A DNA stretch of 56,016 nt from Bacteroidota bacterium. Lineage in GTDB: Bacteria; Bacteroidota; Bacteroidia; Chitinophagales; LD1. The position numbers and the translations under genes were made by a program. The DNA is taken from the NCBI GenBank assembly GCA_016715625.1, contig JADJZU010000029.1, forward strand, positions 1 through 56,016. The letters run 5' to 3'. The notes under the pieces are model-generated. The model was not told the DNA's origin. It saw nothing but the letters and a program-made list of their open reading frames with translations, and made no database searches. The stretch's first letter is position 1; each line of letters opens with the position of its first letter. Of this stretch, positions 1-6,620 are shown piece after piece.

Positions 1-2
1 TC

Positions 3-1658
3 CTGAAATTTGAGCGACTGCTGGAAACCTATTATGGTTTTGCCCCCAAAGGGCTGGTGTCGTTTCTGCAAAGCATGCCGGTGTGGCTGCGCGAAAAAAT
101 GTTTCTCAAGCGCATCATGCACGAGGAACTGGCCACCCTGGAAGGCTATGATAAATCAAAAGTCAAGTTGCTGTTTCCGGAGCATCACCTGTCGCATGCC
201 GCCAGTGCGTTTTATGCCTCTCCGTTTCAGGAGGCGGCCATCCTGACCATTGATGGCGTGGGCGAATGGGCTACGGCTTCTATTGGCAAGGGCAGTGGAA
301 ATCAACTGGAGATTATAAAAGAACTCCGCTTTCCGCACTCGGTGGGTTTGCTCTATTCTTCGTTCACTTATTTTCTGGGCTTTAAAGTAAACTCGGGCGA
401 ATACAAACTAATGGGCCTTGCCCCTTACGGTAATCCCGAGGCACCTGAAGTTGCCAAGTATGTGCGCCTTATTAAAGAAGTGCTGTGCGATATAAAACCC
501 GATGGCTCCATTTGGCTGAATCAGGCGTATTTCAGCTATGCCACCGGCCTGCGCATGGTGCCCGATGCTTCATGGGAAAAACTCTTTGGATTTAAAAAAC
601 GCAACGAGGGCGATGCCCTGGAGCAACACCACTGCAACCTGGGCTATGCCATACAGCAGGTAACCGAAGAGATTGTGCTGCTGATGGCGAAGGAAGCCCA
701 ACGCCTTACGCAGTGCGAGCATCTGACCATGGCCGGTGGTGTGGCGCTGAACTGCGTGGCCAACGGACAGCTACAACGAGCCGGTATTTTTAAAGACCTG
801 TTTATACAACCTGCTGCAGGCGATGCGGGTGGCGCTTTGGGTGCCGCGCTGGCGGCCTATTACATCTACTTTGGAAAGCCCCGAAAGACCGATGCCGCAC
901 AGGACGAAATGCAAGGCTCTTATCTGGGGCCGGAATACAGCCACTTGCAATGCGAGCAGGTATTTAGAAAATATAAAGCCGTGTATCGCAAAGCAGCCAG
1001 TGATGAAGACCTGAGCCGCACTACTGCCGACCTCCTTGCACAAGGACAAGTGGTGGGTTGGTTTCAGGGGCGCATGGAGTTTGGCCCGCGGGCACTTGGC
1101 AACCGCAGCATATTGGGCGATGCCCGCAACCCCGACATGCAGAAAAAGCTGAACCTGAAAATTAAATACCGCGAGGGCTTCAGGCCCTTTGCCCCGAGTG
1201 TGCTGGCCGAAGATGCTTCCCAATACTTTGAGCTGGGTGGTGCCGCATCTCCTTATATGTTATTGGTAGCTCCACTCCTTTCCAGGCATCGCGAGGCGGT
1301 GCCGCCTGGGTATAACAGTATGCCGCTGATGGAGCGTTTATATACGCTCCGCTCCCACTTGCCGGCCATTACGCATGTCGATTTTTCGGCACGGGTGCAA
1401 ACCATCCACCGCGCTACCAATGAAAGGTTTTGGAACCTGCTCCAAGCCTTTAAAGAAAAAACCGGCATTGGGCTGGTGGTGAACACCAGTTTTAATGTGC
1501 GGGGCGAACCGCCCGTGTGCAGCCCCGAAGATGCTTACCGATGCTTTATGCGCACCGAAATGGATTATCTGGTGCTGGGCGACTATATACTGGCCAAGGC
1601 GGAACAGCCCCCCTGGCCCGAAACCGAAGATTGGAAAAAAGAGTTTGCTTTGGATTAA
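3..1658 (+). CDS. Carbamoyltransferase (NodU/CmcH/SxtI family), 5' end outside window
   Basis: The frame is open from base 3, so the start lies to the left; 551 residues are visible. Carbamoyltransferases of this family move a carbamoyl group from carbamoyl phosphate, via an adenylate, to a hydroxyl of a sugar or natural product. The N-terminal Kae1/ASKHA-like domain shows the metal-site stretch HHLSHAASAFYASPF (bases ~180-225), TIDGVGEWAT and MGLAPYGNP. The C-terminal YrdC-like domain shows MEFGPRALGNRSILGDAR (~1074-1125) and NTSFNVRGEPPV (~1482-1518). It is followed by a DUF5989 gene and an SxtJ-like gene, an order that resembles sxtI with sxtJ/sxtK of saxitoxin clusters. That does not imply toxin production, because similar trios occur widely. 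The substrate cannot be told from sequence. Confidence 0.93.
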   Translation: MKFERLLETYYGFAPKGLVSFLQSMPVWLREKMFLKRIMHEELATLEGYDKSKVKLLFPEHHLSHAASAFYASPFQEAAILTIDGVGEWATASIGKGSGNQLEIIKELRFPHSVGLLYSSFTYFLGFKVNSGEYKLMGLAPYGNPEAPEVAKYVRLIKEVLCDIKPDGSIWLNQAYFSYATGLRMVPDASWEKLFGFKKRNEGDALEQHHCNLGYAIQQVTEEIVLLMAKEAQRLTQCEHLTMAGGVALNCVANGQLQRAGIFKDLFIQPAAGDAGGALGAALAAYYIYFGKPRKTDAAQDEMQGSYLGPEYSHLQCEQVFRKYKAVYRKAASDEDLSRTTADLLAQGQVVGWFQGRMEFGPRALGNRSILGDARNPDMQKKLNLKIKYREGFRPFAPSVLAEDASQYFELGGAASPYMLLVAPLLSRHREAVPPGYNSMPLMERLYTLRSHLPAITHVDFSARVQTIHRATNERFWNLLQAFKEKTGIGLVVNTSFNVRGEPPVCSPEDAYRCFMRTEMDYLVLGDYILAKAEQPPWPETEDWKKEFALD

Positions 1659-1682
1659 ATAAACACCTAAAAAAAGAGTGCC

Positions 1683-1832
1683 ATGGAATTTTTGACCGAC
1701 TTGTTTAAGTTTTTGATGGAACGCAAAAAGTGGTGGCTATTGCCCATGATTATTGTGCTGCTGCTGGTGGGACTGCTGGTGGTAGTAGGCGGTGGCTCGG
1801 CTGCGGCTCCGTTTGTGTATACCCTCTTTTAA
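1683..1832 (+). CDS. Small one-TM protein, DUF5989 family (SxtK-like)
   Basis: A 49-residue protein starting MEFLTDLFKFLMERKKWWLL and followed by one hydrophobic helix rich in Leu/Val (about residues 20-36), then GGGSAAAPFVYTLF. The amphipathic N-terminus, KKWW interface and single membrane segment fit the DUF5989 family, which typically lies beside NodU-type carbamoyltransferases. It starts 24 bases after the carbamoyltransferase stop. Its own stop TAA is separated from the next ATG by one base, so the three genes look like one transcript. It probably acts as a small membrane partner of the carbamoyltransferase or of the SxtJ-like protein (inference). It has no visible catalytic residues. 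Confidence 0.85.
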   Translation: MEFLTDLFKFLMERKKWWLLPMIIVLLLVGLLVVVGGGSAAAPFVYTLF

Positions 1833-1833
1833 G

Positions 1834-2217
1834 ATGAAACCCCTCAACCGCGAAAAGGAACTGGAAGTAATGCTCACGCTATGCGTGGCGTTTATGGTGC
1901 TGTGGTGGGCCACCGGGCAGCAACACCGCTGGCTGCTGTCGGCAGCACTGACCACCGGACTGGTGGGCCTCTTTCTTAAACGGCTCACCGCCCTGCTGGC
2001 CAAGGGCTGGATGAAACTGGCCGAAGCCATGGGCAGCGTGATGAACAAAGTCATCCTGTCGCTTATATTCTTTGTGCTGCTGGTGCCTGTGGCGCTGCTT
2101 TCGCGATTGCTGAGCCGGCAAAAAAGCAATCTGCAACTCCAAAAGCCCGGGGGCAATACCTATTACTTTGACCGAAACCAGCGCTACACGCCTAAGGATC
2201 TGGAGAACACCTGGTAA
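1834..2217 (+). CDS. SxtJ-like membrane protein
   Basis: A 127-residue protein, MKPLNREKELEVMLTL onward, with two tight hydrophobic pairs (about residues 12-45 and 68-90) and a hydrophilic tail containing YYFDRNQRYTPKDLENTW. This matches the SxtJ family, small membrane proteins encoded next to carbamoyltransferases; the biochemical role is unknown. An in-frame upstream start at 1792 exists, but it would overlap the DUF5989 gene heavily and add a non-conserved basic leader. The ATG at 1834, one base after the upstream stop, is preferred. It is the last gene of the trio and is followed by a hairpin. Confidence 0.82.
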   Translation: MKPLNREKELEVMLTLCVAFMVLWWATGQQHRWLLSAALTTGLVGLFLKRLTALLAKGWMKLAEAMGSVMNKVILSLIFFVLLVPVALLSRLLSRQKSNLQLQKPGGNTYYFDRNQRYTPKDLENTW

Positions 2218-2261
2218 GCTTTATCTGCGCCTCATTATTTTAACCTATACTATCACTAAGT

Positions 2262-2285
2262 CCTTTGGAGAGACTCTCCTAAAGG
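2262..2285 (+). terminator. Hairpin after the SxtJ-like gene
   Basis: CCTTTGGAGA and TCTCC(T)AAAGG form a 10-bp stem with one bulged T and a 3-base loop, between two convergent genes. No strong T run follows, so it is at best a weak intrinsic terminator. Confidence 0.35.
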
Positions 2286-2306
2286 CAGGATGCGTTTTAG
2301 TTGCAG

Positions 2307-2732
2307 TTATCCATTGCGCGTTTTCAATCGAATGAAAGTTTGCAGTTGTAAGTGTTCGGTCTTTGTGAATCCGCAGCTTTCATAAAAGGAAGTGGTGTCG
2401 CTGGTGTGGTCTGTCATTAAAACAATTTGCCGAACGTTTAAATACTTATCTAAAACATGATTCAGCAGTTGACGTCCGATACTTTGTCTGCGATAACTTT
2501 TTAAAACCAAAATGTCCTGCACATAAACAATGGTTTCTCCATCACCAACGGCTCGCAAAAGCCCTACAAGTTGTGTTTCGTCCCAGGCAGTAATAACGAA
2601 AAGTGACTGCTGAATGGCTCGTTGTAATGTTTCGCTATCAGAAGTATAAGCCGTCCAGCCGGCATTGTCGTAAAGAGATAATACCTGATGGAAAGGAATG
2701 GCAGTGCCGGTGCGAAATTGTATGGCTTTCAT
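2307..2732 (-). CDS. GNAT family N-acetyltransferase
   Basis: A 141-residue single-domain acetyltransferase that would move an acetyl group from acetyl-CoA to an unknown amine. The core GNAT signatures are visible: the beta4 strand VQDILVLKSYR, the CoA loop RRQSIGRQLL (R/Q-x-x-G-x-G/A type), and the terminal FYESCGFTKTE. The start ATG at 2732 (MKAIQFRTG) is chosen because the upstream in-frame extension is not GNAT-like. It lies 264 bases beyond arsC on the same strand, so it may be carried with the arsenic genes or be an independent cassette. The substrate is not predictable. Confidence 0.85.
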   Translation of the reverse strand: MKAIQFRTGTAIPFHQVLSLYDNAGWTAYTSDSETLQRAIQQSLFVITAWDETQLVGLLRAVGDGETIVYVQDILVLKSYRRQSIGRQLLNHVLDKYLNVRQIVLMTDHTSDTTSFYESCGFTKTEHLQLQTFIRLKTRNG

Positions 2733-2996
2733 AATGAATATTTTTCCCGATGTGGGTATTATCACCAATACGGAATATACTATTCTATTCAAGCACTGCA
2801 TAATACCTGCTACCAAGAAATGGCGCGTGATGAGACCCGCCACTAAAGAAAAATGTTGGCTCGCTGCTGCGTCTGCCTGCTGAAGCAAAACGCTATGATG
2901 ATTTGGAATGGCTTTGTTTGCCCTTTGGGTGCTCTTGCTCTGTTGCAATACTGCCGAAGAGAACCCGTAGAGCGACTTTGCGAAGAGGAAGGTTTG

Positions 2997-3410
2997 TTAC
3001 AAATTATCGGTTACAAACTGTTGAGCATAGATTTTAATCATTTGTCGCACGTGGCGGAATTGCTCTGCTATTTCTTCCTCTGTACCCGATGCCCTGGCGG
3101 GGTCCGGAAAGTTTTGATGAAACTTTTTGGCGCGGGTGGGGAAGTAAGGGCAGCGTTCTTTTGCGTTGTCGCACACCGTGATGACAAAATCAAAGTCAAT
3201 TTGGAAGTATTCGTCCACATTGTTTGATGTGTGGTTTGAAATGTCGATGCCGTCTTCTTTCATGGTGGCAATGGCTCTCGGATTAACTCCGTGCGTTTCC
3301 ACCCCTGCACTATACACCTCCGCTTTGTTGCCTGCAAAGTGTCGCAGGTAAGCTTCGGCTATTTGACTTCGGCAACTATTGCCCGTGCATAAAACCAGTA
3401 TTCGTTTCAT
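2997..3410 (-). CDS. arsC: Arsenate reductase, low-molecular-weight phosphatase fold
   Basis: This 137-residue cytosolic enzyme reduces arsenate to arsenite through a cysteine relay recharged by thioredoxin. The P-loop CTGNSCRSQIAEA carries the nucleophilic Cys (residue 8), and later VCDNAKERCPYFP carries the two relay cysteines, as in the thioredoxin-coupled class. NFPDPARASGTEEE is the general-acid loop. It is the third gene of the arsR-DUF6428-arsC unit, 9 bases downstream of the DUF6428 gene. No arsenite efflux gene (arsB/acr3) follows within the window. Confidence 0.93.
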   Translation of the reverse strand: MKRILVLCTGNSCRSQIAEAYLRHFAGNKAEVYSAGVETHGVNPRAIATMKEDGIDISNHTSNNVDEYFQIDFDFVITVCDNAKERCPYFPTRAKKFHQNFPDPARASGTEEEIAEQFRHVRQMIKIYAQQFVTDNL

Positions 3411-3419
3411 GGTGTGGGA

Positions 3420-3881
3420 TTAGCAGCAGCCACCACCGGGGGTGCAGCAACTGTTGGTGGTTTCCAATGCGGATACTTGCAAATCCTGCGGTATGCCGCA
3501 ATTATCTTTGGCTAAGCAGTCGGTTTGTTTGGCGGTCAGCAAAAAGTTTTCGCCCTGAAAATCCAGTCCGTATTTGCCGATGGTATCGGACTGATATTCC
3601 ACTTCAATCTCTAAGTCTTCGTTGCCGAACAGCTTTTCGGAAAGGGATATAATGTTCAGCAGTTTTTGAGGCGCCAGGCGGTGGTCGGTGTCGTTGGCAA
3701 CCCAAACCTGAAAGTTGATGGCTTTCTCCTGCCTTACGGTGCCACCGCAGTCTATAAAATGTTTGGTGACCAGCCCTGCCTCGGTGATGTGAAAATGCCT
3801 GGGCACAAAATGGCCGTTGGGTTGAACAAAGTTTACTGCGTTTACACGGTTCAGGTGTTGCTTAAAAGTGGATAGTTTCAT
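3420..3881 (-). CDS. DUF6428 family protein of the arsenic operon
   Basis: A 153-residue soluble protein, MKLSTFKQHLN onward, with central FVPRHFHITEAGLVTKHFIDCGGT, matching DUF6428. Members are commonly found between arsR and arsC in Bacteroidota and have no established activity. The tail is Cys-rich: the region TNSCCTPGGGCC at the end, plus CLAKDNCG earlier, gives at least six cysteines that could bind arsenite or another soft metal (inference). It lies 63 bases after arsR and 9 bases before arsC, so co-transcription is very likely. Confidence 0.85.
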   Translation of the reverse strand: MKLSTFKQHLNRVNAVNFVQPNGHFVPRHFHITEAGLVTKHFIDCGGTVRQEKAINFQVWVANDTDHRLAPQKLLNIISLSEKLFGNEDLEIEVEYQSDTIGKYGLDFQGENFLLTAKQTDCLAKDNCGIPQDLQVSALETTNSCCTPGGGCC

Positions 3882-3944
3882 TTTTTATGATTTGTTTTTT
3901 GATGATAAAAGGGGAATGGCTGGCAATTCTTATTGTTAGATTTT

Positions 3945-4277
3945 TCAGCAGCAATTGCTTTTCTTCTTTTCCAGTTTGGTTGAAATTTTGGCGAAGTAGC
4001 TTTGCAGTTTGTCTAATGCTTTTTCGTCTATGCAGTAGCAGATGGCGTTGCCCTCTATGCTGCCTCTGATAAGCCCTGCATTTTTAAGTTCCTTTAAGTG
4101 CTGCGACACGGTGGGCTGGGCTAAAGGCAATTCATTCACGATGTCGCCACAAATGCAACTGTCCACTTTCATTAAATACTCCAGAATGGCCACCCTTGCA
4201 GGGTGTCCCAGGGCCTTGGCGAGGGTGGCAATGGCGTTTTGCCTGTCGGTAAAATGTTCGGTCTTGGTGGCTCCCAT
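3945..4277 (-). CDS. arsR: ArsR/SmtB family metalloregulator
   Basis: A 110-residue winged-helix repressor, MGATKTEHFTDRQNA onward. It shows ALGHPARVAILEYL, the metal-binding alpha3-type segment DSCICGDIV (two cysteines spaced C-x-C), and the recognition helix AQPTVSQHLKELKNAGLI. The tail ends SNCC, a possible third thiol site. The family represses its operon until arsenite or antimonite binds. A TTG at 4298 could extend it by 7 residues, but that codon lies inside the operator/-7 box, so the ATG at 4277 is chosen. It heads the arsR-DUF6428-arsC operon. Confidence 0.92.
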   Translation of the reverse strand: MGATKTEHFTDRQNAIATLAKALGHPARVAILEYLMKVDSCICGDIVNELPLAQPTVSQHLKELKNAGLIRGSIEGNAICYCIDEKALDKLQSYFAKISTKLEKKKSNCC

Positions 4278-4289
4278 CTGGTTACAATT

Positions 4290-4301
4290 ATATTGCAATA
4301 T
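4290..4301. promoter_or_regulatory. Probable ArsR operator
   Basis: A perfect 12-bp palindrome, ATATTGCAATAT, ends 13 bases before the arsR ATG and overlaps the -7 box of its promoter. ArsR/SmtB operators are typically short AT-rich dyads of this kind. Direct repression by blocking sigma contact is the inferred mechanism. Confidence 0.65.
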
Positions 4302-4326
4302 TACGATAAAGATTTAAATCAGCAAA
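4296..4326 (-). promoter_or_regulatory. arsR operon promoter (Bacteroidota type)
   Basis: On the minus strand, TTTG (4326-4323) is followed by exactly 19 bases and then TAATATTG (4303-4296). This fits the Bacteroidota consensus TTTG-N19-TAnnTTTG with one mismatch. Transcription would begin about 12-15 bases before the ATG at 4277. Confidence 0.6.
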
Positions 4327-4501
4327 CGGTCCCGCACCCTTCTTGCTCCACCGTGGCGGTTGGGGGAATGGTTTGTGAGCCTGAACCGGAGGGTTACGCA
4401 CTGTGGCATGGCACGCACTAAGGGTCATTAACTCCAATACACCCGAACATCTTCTACAGTATAGGTTCCTTATTGGCCCACTTCCCTTATTCTCCCCGCT
4501 C

Positions 4502-4804
4502 TCACTCCCAATAGCGGTCCTTACTGTCCTCTCCGGCATTCCGGTCCCATTGAATGCTGGTTTTCGGGGGCTTGGGTTTGGACTTGGGGGCTTGCTTCCA
4601 TTTCAGGTACAGGGGGTGGCTGGGGTCGTGCCAGGTGCGGAGGATTTCGGTGGGCAAAAAGGCTTTTTGCCAATAATTGTCCACCACTCCCCAGCCAATG
4701 GCCGTGTAGAGTTGACCATCGATGTAGTTCAGCTCTTTAATAAATACGGTTGTCAGCTCGCCCTGGTGCTTCACCTCGGCAAACCATCCTTTTTTAATTT
4801 CCAT
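4502..4804 (-). CDS. Hypothetical protein, 100 aa
   Basis: I do not recognise this protein. It starts MEIKKGWFAEVKHQGELTT and has a central WGVVDNYWQKAFLPTEILRTWHD, rich in tryptophan and tyrosine. A Lys/Pro-rich linker (APKSKPKPPKTS) leads into an acidic end. It has no signal peptide or membrane segment, so it is probably cytosolic. It lies 44 bases beyond the stop of the HTH protein and on the same strand, suggesting a two-gene unit of regulator plus unknown protein. The arsR promoter lies on the other side. Confidence 0.6.
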   Translation of the reverse strand: MEIKKGWFAEVKHQGELTTVFIKELNYIDGQLYTAIGWGVVDNYWQKAFLPTEILRTWHDPSHPLYLKWKQAPKSKPKPPKTSIQWDRNAGEDSKDRYWE

Positions 4805-4848
4805 ACCTGCAACATAAACAAATGTGTGCGCAATGGATGTGCGCTCGC

Positions 4849-5142
4849 CTAGGTCTTTTTTTTGCTTTTTGGTGCCGGGGCCTGCAGCGGTTTTTCGTTC
4901 TCAAAATCATACAGGGGGCCCCAGGCATTTCGCAGGATGCGCCAGGGGGCTTTGCGCAGCGTAATGCACAGGCGCAGCAGCGTAGTTATTTTCTGCTTTT
5001 TGCCATTGGCATTCATAATGCCGCTGAGCGTGCTGGGGTGAATACCCGCCCGGTAGGCTAATTCCTGCTGATGCTTGAACTGTGCATTGCATTCCTGACG
5101 CAGCACTTCAGCCAACTCCTGCATAAAGCGTTCTTCGTTCAT
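4849..5142 (-). CDS. Small XRE-type helix-turn-helix protein
   Basis: A 97-residue basic protein whose first two thirds resemble a Cro/C1 domain: QQELAYRAGIHPSTLSGIMNANGKKQKITTLLRLCITL contains the helix-turn-helix (about residues 26-62). The rest is a short linker ending in a Lys-rich tail (PAPKSKKKT). It probably binds DNA as a dimer, but its target is unknown. It lies between a 100-aa unknown gene and the first 21-bp tandem array, which begins about 155 bases upstream of its start. That makes the array's dyad units a conceivable binding target, though this is only inference. Confidence 0.7.
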   Translation of the reverse strand: MNEERFMQELAEVLRQECNAQFKHQQELAYRAGIHPSTLSGIMNANGKKQKITTLLRLCITLRKAPWRILRNAWGPLYDFENEKPLQAPAPKSKKKT

Positions 5143-5298
5143 AAGCTGGTGTATTTATGCGTAGCCCTAATATAAGCAGCTTTTTTAACAACTATTTGCC
5201 TGTAGGCAAATAATTTCTGGTTGGCTTGGCGCTCTTTTGCATTGCCTGAAAGGGCGGACGTTCTTTGTGTAAAGAGCAGCAGGGATGCTGAAAAACAA

Positions 5299-5580
5299 AA
5301 ACTCCGGGTTAAACGGTCGCACAGGGAGGTTTTTCTCTTTCACCTCCGGGTTAGAGCGTCTCACCTCCAGGTGATAGACAAAAACCTTCAGGAAAAACCA
5401 AAAAACCTTCAGGTGAAACGGTCGCGCAAGGAGGATTTTCTCTTTCACCTCCGGGTTGGAGCGTCTCACCTCCGGGTGATGGACAAAAACCTTCAGGAAA
5501 AACCGAAAAACCTTCAGGTGAAACGTTGAAACAAGGAGGATTCAGGCTTACACCTTCAGGTTCGGGACCTTTCCAAGGAG
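5299..5580. repeat. 21-bp-modular tandem array with 105-bp higher-order repeat
   Basis: About 13 consecutive 21-bp units begin at 5299 (AAACTCCGGG...), 5341 (CACCTCCGGG...), 5362, 5383 (AACCTTCAGG...), 5404 and so on. Five different units make a 105-bp super-repeat: AAACG at 5311, 5416 and 5521 mark successive copies. Several units hold small dyads such as CACCTCCAGGTG, plus A-tracts. Because 21 is a multiple of three, open frames run through on both strands, but they look like repeat artefacts. The gap 5143-5298 before it shows no gene. Confidence 0.85.
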
Positions 5581-5658
5581 ATCAAACCATTTTGAACGGC
5601 TTCCTACATGCGTTTTAAGGACACTGTCTTCATTTTTAACCATATAAACCAATTACTT

Positions 5659-6426
5659 ATGTCAAATTCACAAGTTCACTGCAGTCTTTACTTTCACAAA
5701 TTGTTGGGCACCGAGCTCGACCAAATGGCCCATGCCGTGGCCGATGGAATTTACGGCAACCCCGGCACCTTTGCCTCGCCACCGGTAACCCAGCTGGTGT
5801 TTGAGGGGCTGCTCAGCAGCTATCACAACGCCTACGAGGATTACAAAAACGGAGGCAAAAACCAAAAAGGCGCTTACCTCGTTGCCAAAAACAACCTGAT
5901 GGGCAGCCTCGACCAGCTGGCCGACTATGTAGACTCGCAGGCGGGCCTCACCGAAGCCACTATTTACCTGGCGGGCTTTACCCCCACCAAGGCCAGCGAC
6001 ACCAAAGCCGTGGTGCCCAATGCCCCCGCCATCAAGAGCGTGGAGCAAGGCACCAGCGGCACCCTGCTGGTGGAGGCCGAAGCCGTGCCCGGTGCCGATT
6101 TTTATGGTTGCATTATTACCGAGTTTCCGCTGGACCCCACCAAGGAGCTGTTTTTCTTTGAAGGAAACCTGCTGATAACTAACCTCAGCCTGCGCATGGA
6201 GCTGAACAAAAGCCGCAAGAAAAAAATCATGAACCTGAACCCCAAAACCGAGTATTGGTTTTATTTCTATGCCGGCAACAGCGCAGGCGTAAGCACCCTC
6301 AGCGCACCCATGAGCCAGGTTTGCCTCAAACTCTTTTACCCGGCTTATCTCCAAACAGCCCCCGCGAAGCGGGGGCTGTTTTTGTTTGGATACTATGCTG
6401 AAAGAGGAACAAAAAGCGCAACTTAA
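5659..6426 (+). CDS. Hypothetical protein with fibronectin-III-like C-terminal domain
   Basis: 255 residues from MSNSQVHCSLYFHKLLG; an earlier in-frame ATG at 5608 is less likely. The first ~120 residues are helical (ELDQMAHAVADGIYGNP, LMGSLDQLADYVDSQAG). The second half, APAIKSVEQGTSGTLLVEAEAVPGADFYGCII through LNPKTEYWFYFYAGNSAGVSTLSAPMSQ, has the strand pattern of a fibronectin type III module. No signal peptide is visible. The reading frame runs straight through a perfect intrinsic terminator (6354-6380) before its stop at 6424-6426. The last ~25 residues are therefore suspect, and a stop codon may have been lost. Function unknown. Confidence 0.6.
   Translation: MSNSQVHCSLYFHKLLGTELDQMAHAVADGIYGNPGTFASPPVTQLVFEGLLSSYHNAYEDYKNGGKNQKGAYLVAKNNLMGSLDQLADYVDSQAGLTEATIYLAGFTPTKASDTKAVVPNAPAIKSVEQGTSGTLLVEAEAVPGADFYGCIITEFPLDPTKELFFFEGNLLITNLSLRMELNKSRKKKIMNLNPKTEYWFYFYAGNSAGVSTLSAPMSQVCLKLFYPAYLQTAPAKRGLFLFGYYAERGTKSAT
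6354..6380 (+). terminator. Strong intrinsic terminator
   Basis: A perfect 12-bp GC-rich stem (AACAGCCCCCGC / GCGGGGGCTGTT) with a GAA loop is followed by TTTGTTT. It lies inside the apparent 3' end of the upstream gene, about 46 bases before that gene's stop codon. Confidence 0.85.
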
Positions 6427-6462
6427 ACTCCTGTCTGCCGTCAGGCAGGTGCGCTTTTTGTC
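6409..6462. repeat. Long nested inverted repeat
   Basis: ACAAAAAGCGCA (6409-6420) pairs perfectly with TGCGCTTTTTGT (6451-6462). Inside it, CCTGTCTG / CAGGCAGG (6430-6449) forms a second hairpin. The inner element resembles palindromes I associate with Bacteroidota intergenic regions, but copy number needs a genome search. A related AAAAAGCGCAAG string recurs at about 6523. Confidence 0.6.
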
Positions 6463-6620
6463 CTACTGTGGGACAAATGCTTTAGCATTCATGAAGTCCA
6501 TTATATGATAACAGAAGCTGAATAAAAAGCGCAAGTTTTGTGCTGTTTGCCGGAAAAAACTTGCGTGTATATTTGAGGTAGCAGTCAGGCTACACCGACA
6601 CAGAAACAACAAATAAAATA

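Noticed and set aside
1..2217. Saxitoxin biosynthesis locus
   Set aside because: Only the carbamoyltransferase trio is present; no sxtA, amidinotransferase or tailoring genes. The trio is wider than the toxin pathway.
2853..3227. Plus-strand frame over the 3' part of arsC
   Set aside because: Overlaps certain arsC coding sequence and has no domain.
5221..5529. Open frame through the first tandem array (and its opposite-strand partner)
   Set aside because: Produced by 21-bp units lacking stops; low-complexity product with no family, signal or partner.
5299..5580. CRISPR array
   Set aside because: Units abut without unique spacers and the super-repeat is fully repetitive; no cas genes.
5668..6354. 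Open frame opposite the Fn3-like gene
   Set aside because: Gly/Ala/Val/Phe-rich shadow translation with no start context.
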